Shown here: in pieces, positions 63,206 to 64,000 of the stretch
How positions within the stretch are numbered: the first letter of the stretch is position 1
How the letters are laid out: every line of letters starts with the position of its first letter
DNA from: Microterricola pindariensis
Lineage (GTDB): Bacteria > Actinomycetota > Actinomycetes > Actinomycetales > Microbacteriaceae
DNA: 64,000 nucleotides
Direction: 5' to 3'
Assembly (NCBI RefSeq): GCF_002936985.1
Contig: NZ_MPZN01000014.1
Coordinates: 1 to 64,000, forward strand
Program-made: the position numbers and the translations under genes
The notes under the pieces: generated by a model
What the model saw: the letters and a program-made list of their open reading frames with translations, nothing else
The model's database searches: none
Told to the model about the DNA's origin: nothing

Positions 63206-63789
63206 GACGTACCGAGAAGTCGGGATGCGAGGGCTCGGGCGTGCTCGAGGCGGCCGACTCCGCCCTCCAGCCCGGCCCGGATCATCGACCCCTCCAGCAG
63301 GAACGACAGGTGCTCGGCCAGTGTCGACACCTCGGAAGCGCGGACCAGCGCCGCGAGCTGGTCCGCGAGGATCGCCTCGACCTGCTCCTTGTGCCGGCGG
63401 ACTTCGGCGCGACCGGGCGCGCCGACTGGCAGCTCCGCCGCCGCGTTCAGGAGCCCGCAACCGCGGAAACCGCTTTCGTACTCGAAGCGGGCATGGTCGA
63501 TGTAGGCGTCGAAGACGGCCAGCACCTGCTCGACCGGCGTTCTCGCGCTCGCGGCACGCAGCCGGTACAGCTCGAGCCATTCCTCGTGGCGGGCCTGGAT
63601 GTAGGCCAGCACGAGGTCCTCCTTCGAGGAGAAGTTGTTGTACAGGCTCATCTTCGCAACCCCGGCCGCGGCCGTGATCGTGTCGATGCCCGTCGCGGTG
63701 ATGCCGCGCTCGTAGAAGAGTCGCGAAGCCGCCACGAGGACCCGCTCGCCGGCCGGGCCGCGCCCGGAGACCACATCGTTGTCTGTCAT
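63202..63789 (-). CDS. TetR/AcrR family regulator
   Basis: A 195-residue repressor with an N-terminal HTH (ASRLFYERGITATGIDTITAAAGVAKMSLYNNFSSKEDL split over residues 22-60) and a C-terminal ligand domain with one buried Cys (FRGCGLLNAAAELP). A perfect palindrome lies just before its start, as expected for self-repression of the regulator-transporter operon. Confidence 0.92.
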   Translation of the reverse strand: MTDNDVVSGRGPAGERVLVAASRLFYERGITATGIDTITAAAGVAKMSLYNNFSSKEDLVLAYIQARHEEWLELYRLRAASARTPVEQVLAVFDAYIDHARFEYESGFRGCGLLNAAAELPVGAPGRAEVRRHKEQVEAILADQLAALVRASEVSTLAEHLSFLLEGSMIRAGLEGGVGRLEHARALASRLLGTS

Positions 63790-63791
63790 TA

Positions 63792-63807
63792 GGTAGATCA
63801 GTCTACC
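63792..63807. promoter_or_regulatory. TetR-type operator
   Basis: GGTAGA-TCAG-TCTACC is a perfect inverted repeat three bases upstream of the TetR start and overlaps a TAGACT -10 box on the - strand. Self-repression is inferred. Confidence 0.6.
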
Positions 63808-63836
63808 CAGGAATCGGCGCGCGCCGCGAGGGCGGC

Positions 63837-64000
63837 CTAGTAGCTGGCGCGTCCCCCGTCGGATTGCCCGTCGGCCGGGATGTAGCGGGCGGCCAGGGCC
63901 TCCGAGGAGCGGGCGAGCAGTGCGACATCCGCCCCGACCGAGACGAAGTTCGCGCCGGCGGCGAGATAGCGGTCGGCGGTGGCCGGGGCGAAGGCGTTGA
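63837..64000 (-). CDS. hpaI: HpcH/HpaI aldolase, C-terminal part
   Basis: The last 53 residues of a gene running off the window end. ANFVSVGADVALLARSSEAL is the usual C-terminal pattern of the HpcH/HpaI aldolase family, which splits 2,4-dihydroxyhept-2-ene-1,7-dioate to pyruvate and succinate semialdehyde in the hpa pathway. The context supports hpaI, but related 2-keto-3-deoxy acid aldolases look alike here. Confidence 0.78.
   Translation of the reverse strand, partial: NAFAPATADRYLAAGANFVSVGADVALLARSSEALAARYIPADGQSDGGRASY

Overview
The window is about 64 kb of GC-rich DNA (roughly two thirds G+C by eye) from the chromosome of an actinobacterium, most likely a member of the Microbacteriaceae. 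I base this on the codon use, the many GTG starts, the long Lys/Ala tail of topoisomerase I, a Flp/Tad pilus locus of the Rv3654c/DUF4244 type, a 6C RNA, CWB2 and PASTA wall proteins, and many genes whose start codon lies 6-7 bases after a TANNNT -10 box (leaderless mRNAs). Genus cannot be fixed from the sequence. No phage, transposase, plasmid gene, rRNA or CRISPR array was seen. The window looks like ordinary chromosome with accessory blocks.

Layout. 1-2.6 kb: lysC (with a likely internal beta-subunit start) and asd, the first two steps of the aspartate pathway. 2.6-4.2 kb: a GntR regulator divergent from an SDR dehydrogenase. 4.2-17.2 kb: a biofilm-type superlocus. It holds a membrane histidine kinase coupled to a degenerate-GGDEF protein, an intact GGDEF-EAL protein with an I-site, a membrane-anchored GH18 glycosidase with two chitin-binding modules, a processive GT2 glycosyltransferase with a large insertion, and an OmpR-type response regulator. 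A SipW signal-peptidase operon follows, with two TasA/CalY-like secreted proteins and an LAXTG surface protein. 17.4-25.9 kb: malate:quinone oxidoreductase, a radical SAM protein behind a LexA-like palindrome, a pseudo-receiver regulator coupled to thymidine kinase, a two-component pair with an extra membrane protein, a HAD phosphatase and a VanZ protein. 26-33.4 kb: tRNA-Pro, a metallophosphoesterase, a class A PBP with PASTA domains, a DUF4177 protein, RidA, and a surface metalloprotease with three CWB2 repeats.

33.5-45.5 kb resembles the mycobacterial block acs - 6C RNA - tad - topA - holB: acetyl-CoA synthetase, 6C RNA, TadA, a fused TadB/TadC, three small pilin/TadE-like proteins, topA, tmk and holB. 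45.5-54 kb: a lipoprotein peptidase, a glycosyltransferase, two alpha/beta hydrolases, tRNA-Thr, a Gfo/Idh dehydrogenase, D-Ala-D-Ala carboxypeptidase and nicotinamidase. 54.3-64 kb: a homoprotocatechuate (3,4-dihydroxyphenylacetate) meta-cleavage cluster. It contains hpaD, hpaE, a GntR regulator, a FAH-RraA fusion, two EamA transporters, a TPP-dependent decarboxylase-like enzyme, a TetR regulator and, cut by the window end, an HpaI-type aldolase.

The most interesting candidate system is the 4.2-17.2 kb block. It combines c-di-GMP turnover, a polysaccharide synthase, a surface glycosidase and a SipW/TasA-like fibre operon in one actinobacterial locus. Its polymer and its regulation cannot be read from the sequence. 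All functional statements come from motif recognition; no database search was possible.
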